From Syntrophaceae bacterium UBA6112 (lineage in GTDB: Bacteria; Desulfobacterota; Syntrophia; Syntrophales; UBA5619), in contig DIWG01000012.1 of NCBI GenBank assembly GCA_002423465.1, forward strand, positions 49,351 through 77,795: 28,445 nucleotides of DNA. Direction: 5' to 3'. Below are positions 17,350 through 25,231 of this stretch, one piece after another. The notes under the pieces are model-generated. The model worked only from the letters and a program-made list of their open reading frames with translations, did no database searches and was not told where the DNA came from. How positions within the stretch are numbered: the first letter of the stretch is position 1; every line of letters begins with the position of its first letter. A program made the translations under genes and the position numbers.

Positions 17350-17850
17350 TCACATCTTGTACTTCCCAAAATCCTCCGGCGAAAGATTTTCAAGGAATTC
17401 CGCTAGTTTTTCTTTCTTCAACTTTTCAAGGTCGGTCATCTTCGTCCCGAAATCTACGTTCCGGGATTTTTCAATCACCCGATCCTCCACGAAGATCGGG
17501 GCGCCGGCCCGCAGGGCGACGGCAATCGCATCGCTGGGACGGGCATCAACAATAATGGATTCCCCCTTGAGCAAAAGGTGGAGATTGGCGAAGAATGTGT
17601 TGTTCCGAAGGTCGTGGATCTCCACCCGCTTCACCTCGGCATTCAGGAGTTTGAGGATTTCGTTCAGCAGGTCATGGGTCATGGGACGCGAAAAGGTAAT
17701 TTTCTCGATCTCCGTAGCGATGGCGCTCGCCTCGAAGATGCCGATCCAGATGGGGATCGCCTTTTTCTCTTCCAGGTCTTTCAGGATGACGATCGGGGTA
17801 TTGGTGATCGGATCCATCGTTAGACCAGACACCTTCATCTCAATGAACAT
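17350..17850 (-). CDS. bifunctional nuclease family protein (DUF151)
   Basis: The 166-residue protein matches the BFN/DUF151 family, single-domain proteins with reported DNase/RNase activity in plants and a conserved unknown role in bacteria. The recognisable core runs from KVSGLTMDP through VILKD, AIPIWIGIFEA and RPSDAIALALR-like (here RPSDAIAVALR), all hallmarks of the family. The tail is charged and helical. The ATG at 17848-17850 has GGAGG five bases upstream. It overlaps the end of miaB by 11 bases, and xerC follows after 76 nt. The assignment is firm at family level, but the biochemical role is not shown by sequence. Confidence 0.9.
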   Translation of the reverse strand: MFIEMKVSGLTMDPITNTPIVILKDLEEKKAIPIWIGIFEASAIATEIEKITFSRPMTHDLLNEILKLLNAEVKRVEIHDLRNNTFFANLHLLLKGESIIVDARPSDAIAVALRAGAPIFVEDRVIEKSRNVDFGTKMTDLEKLKKEKLAEFLENLSPEDFGKYKM

Positions 17851-19183
17851 CTGAACCTCCTCGCTCTTCCATTTCGCCTCGCAGGGAATGGAGAAAGGCC
17901 TCCACAATCCTGACCGATATGATCTTTCCGATGAGGCCTTCCGTTCCCGGGAAATTGACGATCCGATTCCCCCGGGTCCGCCCCATCATATCTTCGCATC
18001 TGTTCCGGCTTGACCCCTCGACCAGGACCGTTTCCAGCCTGCCCACACAGGCCCGGTTCTTCTCCAAGGTGTGGCTTTCCTGAAGGGTCTGGAGCGTCCT
18101 CAGCCGTTCCCGCCTCAAAACGTTGCATACAGACCCATTCATCCCGACGGCCGCTGTCCCTTCCCGTTCCGAATACTGAAAGGAAAAGAGGTTGTCAAAC
18201 CGGATCTCGCGCATCAGTTCCAGTGTCTGCTGAAAATCTTCTTCCGCCTCCCCCGGAAATCCCACAATTACGTCCGAGGTGATGCTGATCCCCGGACAGG
18301 AATGGCGGAGGAAATCTACCTTCTCCCGATACTCTGAAACGGTATACCCGCGGTTCATTCGCCGCAAAACGCGGTCCGAGCCGGACTGCACCGGGAGATG
18401 AATATGTTCACAGAGAGAGGCGACCTTCCCGAAACATTCAACCAGACGTGCGGACAGATCCTTTGGATGGGAGGTGGTGAAGCGGATCCTCCCGATTCCG
18501 GGGATCTTCCCGATCGCTCGGATAAGCTCCGCAAAATCGCCTCCCTCCGGCAATGTTCGTCCGTATGAGTTCACGTTCTGTCCCAGGAGCGTCACTTCCC
18601 GGATGCCCTGACCGGCCAACCCCTCCACCTCGCGGACGATCTCCGGCAGAGGCCGGCTTTCTTCCCTTCCCCGGAGATGCGGAACAACGCAGTAGGCGCA
18701 GAAGTTGTTGCACCCCTGCATGATCGTCACAAAAGTACCCACCGCACCTGCGGCCGGTTGCGCCGGAATATCCAGCGAGCGGACTCGGTCGCAGAAACCC
18801 GTCTCTACGATCCGCCCCCCTGATTGTTCAAGGTCGCCGACCATTTCGGGAAGCCGATGGATCTGATGCGTTCCGAAAACCAGATTCACATCGGGCGCCC
18901 TCCGAAAGAATCGGTCGCCGCATTGTTGTGCAAGACAGCCGCCCACACCGATCAGGAGATTGGGATTCCTCTGCTTCAATGCACGGAACCGCCCCAACTG
19001 ACTATAGATTTTTTGGGCCGCTTTTTCGCGGATGCTGCACGTATTGACGAGGATCAGGTCCGCCTGTTCCGGATCTTCCGTTGTCCCGTATCCCGATGTT
19101 TCCAGCAATGCTGCCATCTTCTCCGCGTCCTGAACGTTCATCTGGCAGCCAAAAGTCTGAATATAAAGCTTTTTTTTCTCCAA
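17840..19183 (-). CDS. miaB: tRNA-2-methylthio-N6-dimethylallyladenosine synthase MiaB
   Basis: MiaB is a radical-SAM methylthiotransferase that adds a methylthio group to i6A37 in tRNAs reading UNN codons. The 447-residue protein has three N-terminal cluster cysteines (about 13, 49, 83), the radical-SAM CxxxCxxC (GCNNFCAYC; about 158, 162, 165) and a C-terminal TRAM domain. The MiaB subfamily is favoured over MtaB or RimO by TFGCQMN and by VPHLRGREESR. The start is a TTG (19181-19183), with GAGGAAGG at good spacing; no ATG precedes the first motif. It is the first gene of the long minus-strand array and overlaps the DUF151 gene. Confidence 0.93.
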   Translation of the reverse strand: MEKKKLYIQTFGCQMNVQDAEKMAALLETSGYGTTEDPEQADLILVNTCSIREKAAQKIYSQLGRFRALKQRNPNLLIGVGGCLAQQCGDRFFRRAPDVNLVFGTHQIHRLPEMVGDLEQSGGRIVETGFCDRVRSLDIPAQPAAGAVGTFVTIMQGCNNFCAYCVVPHLRGREESRPLPEIVREVEGLAGQGIREVTLLGQNVNSYGRTLPEGGDFAELIRAIGKIPGIGRIRFTTSHPKDLSARLVECFGKVASLCEHIHLPVQSGSDRVLRRMNRGYTVSEYREKVDFLRHSCPGISITSDVIVGFPGEAEEDFQQTLELMREIRFDNLFSFQYSEREGTAAVGMNGSVCNVLRRERLRTLQTLQESHTLEKNRACVGRLETVLVEGSSRNRCEDMMGRTRGNRIVNFPGTEGLIGKIISVRIVEAFLHSLRGEMEERGGSDVH

Positions 19184-19216
19184 ACCTCCCCTTCCTCAAC
19201 GAAACATCCTGAAAGT

Positions 19217-19245
19217 GGATTAATATATGGAGGGGGGATAGTCAA
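19217..19245 (-). promoter_or_regulatory. possible promoter upstream of miaB
   Basis: The minus strand shows TTGACT, 17 bases, then TAATCC, in an AT-rich patch (ATATATTAAT) about 35 bases before the miaB start. The -35 box is good and the -10 box is poor; an overlapping alternative hexamer is possible. It lies back to back with the plus-strand promoter at 19316. Confidence 0.4.
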
Positions 19246-19315
19246 CACCTTTTTGCAGGGATTGACGAAAATCCGTGGGGAAATGAATAATTTTCATCAT
19301 GGACCTCCCGTGCGG

Positions 19316-19344
19316 TTGACAAAAAAAGATTCCTGCGCGATAGT
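19316..19344 (+). promoter_or_regulatory. sigma70-type promoter for the dCMP deaminase unit
   Basis: A perfect TTGACA is followed by 17 bases and GATAGT, about 100 bases before the deaminase ATG. This leaves a 5' leader of roughly 95 nt in which I see no clear riboswitch. Confidence 0.7.
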
Positions 19345-19444
19345 GCAACCCGACCACCACCGGTGTCCGAATTCGGAACCGCTTGCCATGCTTGGCAGCC
19401 AGTCATTATTCAAAGGTTTTATCCGATGGGTAAGGAGAAGATCT

Positions 19445-19921
19445 ATGAGACTTTCATGGGATGATTACTTTCTCAAGATGGCGGAGACAGCATGCCTCCG
19501 CTCGACCTGCCTGCGGGCGCAGTTCGGAGCCGTCCTCGTCAGGAACCATACGCTCATCAGCACGGGGTATAACGGCGCCGCATCGGGTGTCCGAAGCTGC
19601 CTGGAGCGGGGGGAGTGCGTCCGGGAACGCCTCCAGATCCCCAGCGGTAAAAACTACGAAATCTGCCATTCCGTCCATGCGGAAGCCAATGCGATCATCC
19701 GCGCCAACTTCGATTTGATGGACGATGCCACGCTCTACATCTTCGGCCTCCAGCAGGGTAAAATCCGCAGTGGAATGCCCTGTTTCATGTGCTGGCGAAT
19801 GATTTTCAATGCCGGGATCGGCAAAGTGATCTTTTTCGATGATGAAAGACAGATGAAGATCGTGAACGTCAAGGTCGTTGATCGCAGCCGAATCCTCTCT
19901 TATTCGGCGCCGGAGGCCTGA
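19445..19921 (+). CDS. deoxycytidylate (dCMP) deaminase family protein
   Basis: The 158-residue protein is a zinc-dependent deaminase of the dCMP deaminase/ComEB family, which converts dCMP to dUMP for dTTP synthesis. It has the zinc/catalytic motif HAE (about 78-80) and PCFMC (Cys 113 and 116). Additional cysteines around 52-74 could form the second zinc site seen in several family members. The N-terminal WDDYFLKMAE and FGAVLVRN are typical. The ATG at 19445-19447 has AAGGAG at ideal spacing; the frame is open far upstream antisense to miaB, which is not coding. The substrate is inferred from the family, and a related nucleotide deaminase is possible. Confidence 0.88.
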   Translation: MRLSWDDYFLKMAETACLRSTCLRAQFGAVLVRNHTLISTGYNGAASGVRSCLERGECVRERLQIPSGKNYEICHSVHAEANAIIRANFDLMDDATLYIFGLQQGKIRSGMPCFMCWRMIFNAGIGKVIFFDDERQMKIVNVKVVDRSRILSYSAPEA

Positions 19922-19940
19922 TCGCCTCCCGTTTCATTTT
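19912..19940 (+). terminator. possible terminator after dCMP deaminase
   Basis: GGAGGC and GCCTCC can pair as a six-base stem around a six-base loop, followed by CGTTTCATTTT. It overlaps the deaminase stop codon. The T tract is interrupted, so it may only attenuate transcription into the next gene. Confidence 0.45.
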
Positions 19941-19980
19941 ATGACGCATGTTTGCTCGGATTCTGGGCAGAAGGGAAACA

Positions 19981-20508
19981 ATGATTCTGGAATTTCAAGG
20001 AAAACTCCCAAGGTTGGATGATAGCGTATTTATTGCTCATAATGCCACGGTTATCGGCGACGTGGAACTCGGGCCGGAGACCAATGTCTGGTTTTATTGC
20101 CTGCTGCGCGGGGATGTCAACATCATCCGGATCGGCGCAGGTTGCAACATTCAGGACGGATGTATCCTCCACGTCGGAAGGGACCACTTCCCCCTTGTGC
20201 TGGAAGATGAGGTCGTTCTGGGTCACCGGGTCACGCTCCATGGTTGCTGCATCGAACGCGGTGCCATGATCGGGATCGGGGCAACGGTGCTCGACGGCGC
20301 CCGGATTGGTGAAGAGGCAATCGTCGGAGCCGGTGCGGTTGTCACCCCGGGGACTGTCATCCCCCCGCGAATACTGGCTTTGGGGACTCCGGCCAAACCC
20401 GTCAGCGAACTGTCTGAAAGGGATTTCGCGATGATCCGGAACATCCGGGAGAGCTACAGGAACCTCATGGCCGCCTACAAGAAAATGCAGGGACGAATGA
20501 CCGTATAG
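19981..20508 (+). CDS. gamma-class carbonic anhydrase family protein (left-handed beta-helix)
   Basis: This 175-residue protein is built of hexapeptide repeats (for example VFIAHNATVIGDV and AMIGIGATVLDGARIG) forming a left-handed beta-helix. Three histidines at about 64, 82 and 87 sit at the spacing expected for the metal site of gamma carbonic anhydrases (DGCILHV, VLGHRVTLHG). Family members include Cam, CaiE/PaaY-like and YrdA-like proteins; many YrdA-type members have no proven carbonic anhydrase activity, so the function is open. The ATG at 19981-19983 has AAGGGA upstream. It sits 59 nt after the dCMP deaminase and 83 nt before glpK. Confidence 0.9.
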   Translation: MILEFQGKLPRLDDSVFIAHNATVIGDVELGPETNVWFYCLLRGDVNIIRIGAGCNIQDGCILHVGRDHFPLVLEDEVVLGHRVTLHGCCIERGAMIGIGATVLDGARIGEEAIVGAGAVVTPGTVIPPRILALGTPAKPVSELSERDFAMIRNIRESYRNLMAAYKKMQGRMTV

Positions 20509-20591
20509 AAAACGTCGGGGTATTAAAACCAATGGATGTTCCTCCGCATCCAACTGTGGGGAATGATCATGGCAAGAAAAAGGAGTTTACC

Positions 20592-22082
20592 ATGCCTCTG
20601 ATTTTGGCCCTCGACCAGGGAACGACCAGTTCCCGCGCAATCATCTTCGATGACTCCGGCGCAGTTGTCTCCTCGGCGCAGCAAGAATTCCGCCAGCACT
20701 ATCCCCATCCCGGCTGGGTGGAACACGATCCCGTCGAGATTTGGGAGACTCAGACGGGCGTAGCCGCCGTCGCCCTGAATAACGCGGGCCTGAGCGGACG
20801 GGAGATCGTCGCCATCGGTGTCGCAAACCAGCGGGAAACTTCTGTCGTTTGGGAACGTGCAACCGGCCGACCCATTTACAACGCCATTGTCTGGCAAGAC
20901 CGCCGGACAGCACCCGTCTGCGATCGTCTCCGCAACGAGGGTTTTGAAACGCTGATCCGGCAAAAGACCGGCCTCGTGCCAGACGCCTATTTTTCCGGGA
21001 CGAAGGTCGCCTGGATCCTCGACAATGTTCCAAACGCGAGAATAATGGCCGAGGAAGGGCTTTTGGCCTTCGGTACGATAGACACCTGGCTGATCTGGAA
21101 CATGACCGGTGGAGCGAGACACGTTACCGACTGCTCCAACGCCTCCCGGACAATGCTCTATAACATCCATACCGGCGACTGGGACGATGAGCTCTTGCGA
21201 ATCCTGAACGTCCCGAGGACCATTCTCCCCGAAATTAGGTGTTCTAGCGAGATTTACGGAGAGACACACTCTTCGTTCTTTCCGTTCCCCATTCCCATCG
21301 GCGGCGCGGCCGGAGACCAGCAGGCCGCCCTTTTCGGCCAGATGTGCACGTCGCCGGGCATGGTAAAAAACACCTACGGCACGGGATGCTTCATGTTGAT
21401 GAACACCGGGACGAACCCCGTCATCTCGGCGAATCATCTACTCACCACCGTCGCCTGGAAGATCGGCAATAAGACGGACTATGCGCTTGAGGGAAGCGTC
21501 TTCATCGGGGGCGCCGTCGTCCAGTGGCTCCGGGACGGCCTGGGGATCATTCGCTCGTCAGACGATGTGGAGGCCCTGGCCCTCCAGGTCCGGGACACGG
21601 AAGGGGTCTATCTCGTACCCGCATTTTCGGGCCTGGGGGCGCCTCATTGGGATCCCTACGCCCGGGGCGCTCTGGTGGGCATTACCCGGGGAACGAAGGC
21701 GGCGCATATCGCTCGCGCGGCCCTCGAGAGCATCGCCTACCAGTCGCTTGACCTGCTTCACTGCATGACGTCCGATTCCCGGAATAATATCGATCAGCTC
21801 CGTGTCGACGGCGGCGCAACGGCAAACGACACCCTGATGCAATTCCAAGCGGACATCCTGGGTTTTCCCGTCACTCGGCCACCTGTTCGGGAGACAACGG
21901 CGCTGGGCGCCGCTTATCTGGCCGGTCTGGCCGTCGGCTGCTGGAAGGGCGTCGATGAAATCAACCGTCGCACGGCTATCGCGAAAAGATTTTTACCGGG
22001 GATGGACAAGGCAAAGGTCGAACAGTTGACCCACGGATGGAAGCGCGCTGTGGAACGCTCCCTGAACTGGATCGAAACCTGA
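20592..22082 (+). CDS. glpK: glycerol kinase
   Basis: GlpK phosphorylates glycerol to sn-glycerol-3-phosphate and traps it in the cell. The 496-residue protein is a FGGY-family kinase of the usual length. It shows the N-terminal phosphate loop LDQGTTSSR (about 7-15), the glycerol-site segment WQDRRTAP, GDQQAALFGQ and the C-terminal FGGY signature region GGATANDTLMQFQAD. The ATG at 20592-20594 has AAGGAG well placed; an upstream ATG at 20532 adds residues without similarity. It is followed after 64 nt by a monoacylglycerol-lipase-like gene. No glpF or glpD is in the window. Confidence 0.97.
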   Translation: MPLILALDQGTTSSRAIIFDDSGAVVSSAQQEFRQHYPHPGWVEHDPVEIWETQTGVAAVALNNAGLSGREIVAIGVANQRETSVVWERATGRPIYNAIVWQDRRTAPVCDRLRNEGFETLIRQKTGLVPDAYFSGTKVAWILDNVPNARIMAEEGLLAFGTIDTWLIWNMTGGARHVTDCSNASRTMLYNIHTGDWDDELLRILNVPRTILPEIRCSSEIYGETHSSFFPFPIPIGGAAGDQQAALFGQMCTSPGMVKNTYGTGCFMLMNTGTNPVISANHLLTTVAWKIGNKTDYALEGSVFIGGAVVQWLRDGLGIIRSSDDVEALALQVRDTEGVYLVPAFSGLGAPHWDPYARGALVGITRGTKAAHIARAALESIAYQSLDLLHCMTSDSRNNIDQLRVDGGATANDTLMQFQADILGFPVTRPPVRETTALGAAYLAGLAVGCWKGVDEINRRTAIAKRFLPGMDKAKVEQLTHGWKRAVERSLNWIET

Positions 22083-22146
22083 GGGCATCTGATCGGAATG
22101 GCACAACTCTGAGCTGCGCATCGTCGAAAAGAATGGAGGATGGACC

Positions 22147-23001
22147 ATGAAACATGAGGAAGGATTTTTCAAGGGAATCCGGGATCATCAGATTTATTTC
22201 CAGAACTGGCTTCCGGAAGGCGATGTAAAGGCAGTGCTCCTGATCGTTCATGGACTTGCAGAACACAGCGGGCGATATATGAACCTCGTCCATCATTTCC
22301 TCCCGCTGGGCTACGCCGTGTACGCAATTGATCACCTCGGACACGGCCGATCTGAAGGCACACGGGTTTTTGTGGAACGATTCACAGACTATACGGATAT
22401 GGTTGTGGCGTTCCGGGAGATCATCCGAGACCGCCAGAAAGACAAGCCGGTTTTTCTGGTCGGCCACAGTCTTGGCGGTCTGATCGGCGCCCTGTATCTG
22501 ATCGAGCATCAGGGGGAACTGGCCGGCGCGGTTCTTTCCGGTCCTCTCGTAAAGGTCCCCGACAACATCCTGGCGATCACCATTATTTTAGGGAAGGCCC
22601 TTTCCGTGCTTGCACCGAGACTCGGGTTGATTGCGCCGCCGGAGGCGGCCGGTGTCAGCCGGAATCCCGCAGTGGTCGAAGCCTATGAGACCGATCCCCT
22701 GGTCTATCGGGGGAAGACGACGGCGCGCTTGGGTTCGGAAATACTCAAAGCCATGCAGCGCATCGGCGCCGAGGCGCCCCGGATCACCCTTCCGCTCCTG
22801 ATCCTTCAGGGAAGCGCAGACCGCCTTGTCTCTCCCTCTGGCGCGCAGATTCTCCACGATCGGATCGCCTCCCCCGATAAGCAGATCATTCTCTACGAAG
22901 ACCTTTACCACGAGGTGTACAACGAACCGGAACACAATCAGGTCCTGCTCGACGTCGAAACTTGGATCGATGCTCATCTTCGCTTGGCCCACCCCGCATA
23001 A
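22147..23001 (+). CDS. alpha/beta hydrolase, monoacylglycerol lipase/lysophospholipase-like
   Basis: The 284-residue protein is a serine hydrolase of the Hydrolase_4 family that includes monoacylglycerol lipases and PldB-type lysophospholipases. HGLAEHSGR (about 35-43) is the oxyanion-hole segment. GHSLGG (Ser 108), the Asp in GSADRL (about 225) and the His in LYHEVYNEPE (about 255) form the triad, with the last motif characteristic of this family. No signal peptide is evident, so it is likely cytoplasmic. The ATG has GGAGG upstream. Placement directly after glpK suggests it releases glycerol from monoglycerides or lysolipids for the kinase. Confidence 0.9.
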   Translation: MKHEEGFFKGIRDHQIYFQNWLPEGDVKAVLLIVHGLAEHSGRYMNLVHHFLPLGYAVYAIDHLGHGRSEGTRVFVERFTDYTDMVVAFREIIRDRQKDKPVFLVGHSLGGLIGALYLIEHQGELAGAVLSGPLVKVPDNILAITIILGKALSVLAPRLGLIAPPEAAGVSRNPAVVEAYETDPLVYRGKTTARLGSEILKAMQRIGAEAPRITLPLLILQGSADRLVSPSGAQILHDRIASPDKQIILYEDLYHEVYNEPEHNQVLLDVETWIDAHLRLAHPA

Positions 23002-23084
23002 CAATTACTTGACTGCGACTCATGCAGAGTGCGTGCACAATCGCATACGTTGCATTCGAACCTAAATAGCGAATATTTTTACTT

Positions 23085-23111
23085 TTGATATTTTGAGGTT
23101 CATGCGATAAT
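23085..23111 (+). promoter_or_regulatory. possible promoter before the acyltransferase region
   Basis: TTGATA is followed by 15 bases and GATAAT in an AT-rich 229-base gap. The spacing is short, so this is tentative. Confidence 0.3.
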
Positions 23112-23126
23112 GATTTCATTCGCTTT

Positions 23127-23225
23127 ATGATCTTCAACAAATTGGATGATATCATCACCTGGTTTCATACTGCGGATAAAGAGGTTTTCTTTACCGTGGA
23201 TACCATCTCAACGAAGAATGAATAA
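23127..23225 (+). CDS. possible 32-residue small protein or gene remnant
   Basis: An ATG at 23127 opens a 32-codon frame (beginning MIFNKLDDIITWFH) that ends in TAA five bases before the acyltransferase ATG. Its amino acid mix is ordinary, with no hydrophobic helix long enough for a membrane span. No good ribosome site precedes it. It could be a leader peptide coupled to the next gene, a remnant, or chance; I recognise no family. Confidence 0.22.
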   Translation: MIFNKLDDIITWFHTADKEVFFTVDTISTKNE

Positions 23226-23230
23226 TCGAT

Positions 23231-23890
23231 ATGGGACGAAGATTATCAATGAAGGGAAATATTGCATCCTGGATTGGTAATATTTGGTTGTGGCTTTTCG
23301 GCTGGCGGTTGGTTGGCGAGACGGAATTCCCGCTGAAATTCGTTTTGATCGCCGCGCCGCATACCTCGAATTGGGACCTGTCGTTCATGTTGGCGTCCTC
23401 CTATGTTCTGCGCATTCGGGTTCGCTGGCTCGGCAAACATACGCTATTCACCGGTCTAAAAGGCCCGTTCCTGCGCGCGCTTGGCGGTCTGGCGGTCGAT
23501 CGGTGCTCGTCCCATAACCTGGTCGAACAGATTGCCGGGGTTTTTAATAACTCGGACGACCTGATCCTCGCCGTGCCGCCCGAAGGGACGCGCGGCAAGA
23601 CCGATTATTGGAAATCGGGCTTCTACCACATCGCCCGTGCGGCCAACGTGCCGATCGCCTATAGCTTCCTCGATTACGGTCACCGGCGTTGCGGCATCGG
23701 CGGATTCCTAACCCCGACCGGCGATTTGCACGCCGACATGGAATTCCTGCGCGAGTTTTACAAGGGTATCCAGGGAAAATTTCCAGAGAATGTTTCCGAA
23801 CCGCGACTGCGCGAGGAGAGCGAGACCGGCAAATCCGAGCGGCCGGCCGCCTGGAATTCGGCGGAACAGAATCCGACGCAATACAAATAA
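23231..23890 (+). CDS. lysophospholipid/1-acylglycerol-3-phosphate acyltransferase family protein
   Basis: This 219-residue protein belongs to the PlsC-like acyltransferase superfamily, which moves acyl chains onto glycerolipids or related acceptors at the membrane. The catalytic HxxxxD motif is HTSNWD (His 44, Asp 49), and the acceptor-binding motif is PPEGTR (about 116-121), where PlsC has FPEGTR. A hydrophobic N-terminal segment (about 11-28) could anchor it. The last 40 residues are polar and probably disordered. The ATG at 23231 has no strong ribosome site; Met 7 (23249) is an alternative. The gene is preceded by AT-rich DNA and converges on the protease/methyltransferase unit. The acceptor is unknown. 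Confidence 0.85.
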   Translation: MGRRLSMKGNIASWIGNIWLWLFGWRLVGETEFPLKFVLIAAPHTSNWDLSFMLASSYVLRIRVRWLGKHTLFTGLKGPFLRALGGLAVDRCSSHNLVEQIAGVFNNSDDLILAVPPEGTRGKTDYWKSGFYHIARAANVPIAYSFLDYGHRRCGIGGFLTPTGDLHADMEFLREFYKGIQGKFPENVSEPRLREESETGKSERPAAWNSAEQNPTQYK

Positions 23891-24015
23891 AACCCGATCG
23901 GTTGGGCAACCACCCGGATATCGGAAAAACAAGGAGCCCCGAGCCCCTGATCTGTTTTTCCTGTCATTCTCCTGAAGCCAATGAAAAATCGGCGCGTTTC
24001 CCTGCCAGCTCTCCA

Positions 24016-25146
24016 TCACATGAAGCCGAGGAACTGCATCAAGATGCCGAGAACGTAATGGACGATGATTACGCCGATCAACGTTCCATGGCGCAGGTAG
24101 AGCATACCGAAAAAGAGGCTGCCGACGAAAACCATGCTCACGAAGGCCAAGCCGAGATGCAAATGAAGGATAGCGAACATCAGCGAGACAACCAGAACGG
24201 CGCGCACGCCCTTTTCCGCGCCGAAAAATCGGACCAGCGAACCCTGAAAAATACCCCGGCTACCGAGTTCTTGCAGTGTGGAGTGCATCAGATATAGGAC
24301 AAATTCCTCCGGAATATCGTAAATTAATCGAAAATCGAAAAAAGGTTTGTCTGCCGCCAGCATCCCCATGCGAATAAACGCCCATTTACCGAGAATGCCG
24401 CCAACGATCAACGGGATTGCGATCAATCCGGCGTCCCTCAGGGAACGCCGCCAATTGTCGAGCGTCAGCCCCATGCTGGCCCAGGTGTAACCGAAGCGCC
24501 GGGCGAAATAGAGGCTCGGGGCGAGAAACAGGATGAGCATGCCCCATTCGTAAAGCGGGTTGTCAGTGTTGATATTGAAGTTCTTGATCAGGACGGCGGC
24601 GAAATTCTGAATTCCGAAAATAATTACGATCAGGATCAGGAATTGGGCGGCTTCGTTGCGCAGGCGGGAGCTTTCGAGCTGCGCATGCAAGGAATCGACA
24701 TGCGCTTCGTTCTGTAAACGCAAACGGTCGACGGTGATCGTTGCCAGGTTTCGCAGGATCTGATTGTAAACGTCGCGCAACTCTGCCGCCTGTTCGATCA
24801 ACTTGCGCGATAAACTCCAGACTGTCACCGGCTCCATGGCCATGATCGTTGCCGAGACGAGCCGGTTGTCGAGGAAGGACATGTCACCGAAGACCTGGCC
24901 GTCGCACAGCGTGCAAATCACGAAGGTCTCCCCCTCGGTATGGCTCATTTTGACGATGTCGACCTTGCCGGCTTCGATGAAGTAGAGCCTGTCCGAATTC
25001 TGTCCCTCCCGCAGGACGATATCCCCGGCCTTGAATTCAGTAGGCTCCAACAGACCAGCCAGCGCCGGGATATGATTCCGGTCCAGGTTATTGAACAGCT
25101 CCTGAGTGGCAATGAATGCTTCTGCTCTCTTTTGAGTGTCAGACAT
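24016..25146 (-). CDS. fusion of a cyclic-nucleotide-binding-fold domain and a CPBP (CAAX/Abi-type) membrane protease
   Basis: The 376-residue protein has two parts. Residues about 18-138 form a CRP-like cNMP-binding fold (FKAGDIVLREG, LYFIEAGKVDI, VFGDMSFLDNRLVSATI). A helical linker, probably coiled coil (about 138-168), leads to six or seven hydrophobic segments holding CPBP motifs: LQELGSRG (Glu 293, Arg 297), FAILH (His 328) and IIVHY (His 363). The phosphate-binding cassette departs from cAMP/cGMP binders: FGE is FGD and the usual Arg before Ser-Ala-Thr is Val. The CPBP EExxxR motif reads QExxxR. The sensor ligand and peptidase activity are therefore uncertain. The ATG at 25144-25146 has GGAG upstream; the methyltransferase gene lies 85 nt upstream on the same strand. 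Confidence 0.87.
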   Translation of the reverse strand: MSDTQKRAEAFIATQELFNNLDRNHIPALAGLLEPTEFKAGDIVLREGQNSDRLYFIEAGKVDIVKMSHTEGETFVICTLCDGQVFGDMSFLDNRLVSATIMAMEPVTVWSLSRKLIEQAAELRDVYNQILRNLATITVDRLRLQNEAHVDSLHAQLESSRLRNEAAQFLILIVIIFGIQNFAAVLIKNFNINTDNPLYEWGMLILFLAPSLYFARRFGYTWASMGLTLDNWRRSLRDAGLIAIPLIVGGILGKWAFIRMGMLAADKPFFDFRLIYDIPEEFVLYLMHSTLQELGSRGIFQGSLVRFFGAEKGVRAVLVVSLMFAILHLHLGLAFVSMVFVGSLFFGMLYLRHGTLIGVIIVHYVLGILMQFLGFM

Positions 25147-25231
25147 AAACACGCTCCTGAGTTGAATATTGTTGTTGCCCTGTTGGGATAAAGATCAATT
25201 TCATTTTCCTCCGGTCAACAGGTTCAAAAAA

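Noticed and set aside
18824..19444. Upstream extension of the dCMP deaminase frame
   Set aside because: It runs antisense to miaB and across the promoter region. The ATG at 19445 has an ideal ribosome site and the family N-terminus.
20523..21437. 304-codon minus-strand frame opposite glpK
   Set aside because: Shadow of glycerol kinase, with no motifs of its own.
23041..23072. Sequence ATTCGAACC as a second tRNA-derived attachment site bounding 23.0-26.7 kb
   Set aside because: Only nine bases resemble a T-arm and the rest of the tRNA fragment is absent, so chance is the simplest explanation.
22886..23158. 90-codon minus-strand frame over the end of the lipase gene
   Set aside because: It overlaps the conserved catalytic-His end of the hydrolase and AT-rich spacer; no ribosome site or domain.
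23891..24015. GGTTG/CAACC hairpin between the convergent genes as a bidirectional terminator
   Set aside because: Five-base stem with a two-base loop and no adjacent T run on either strand.
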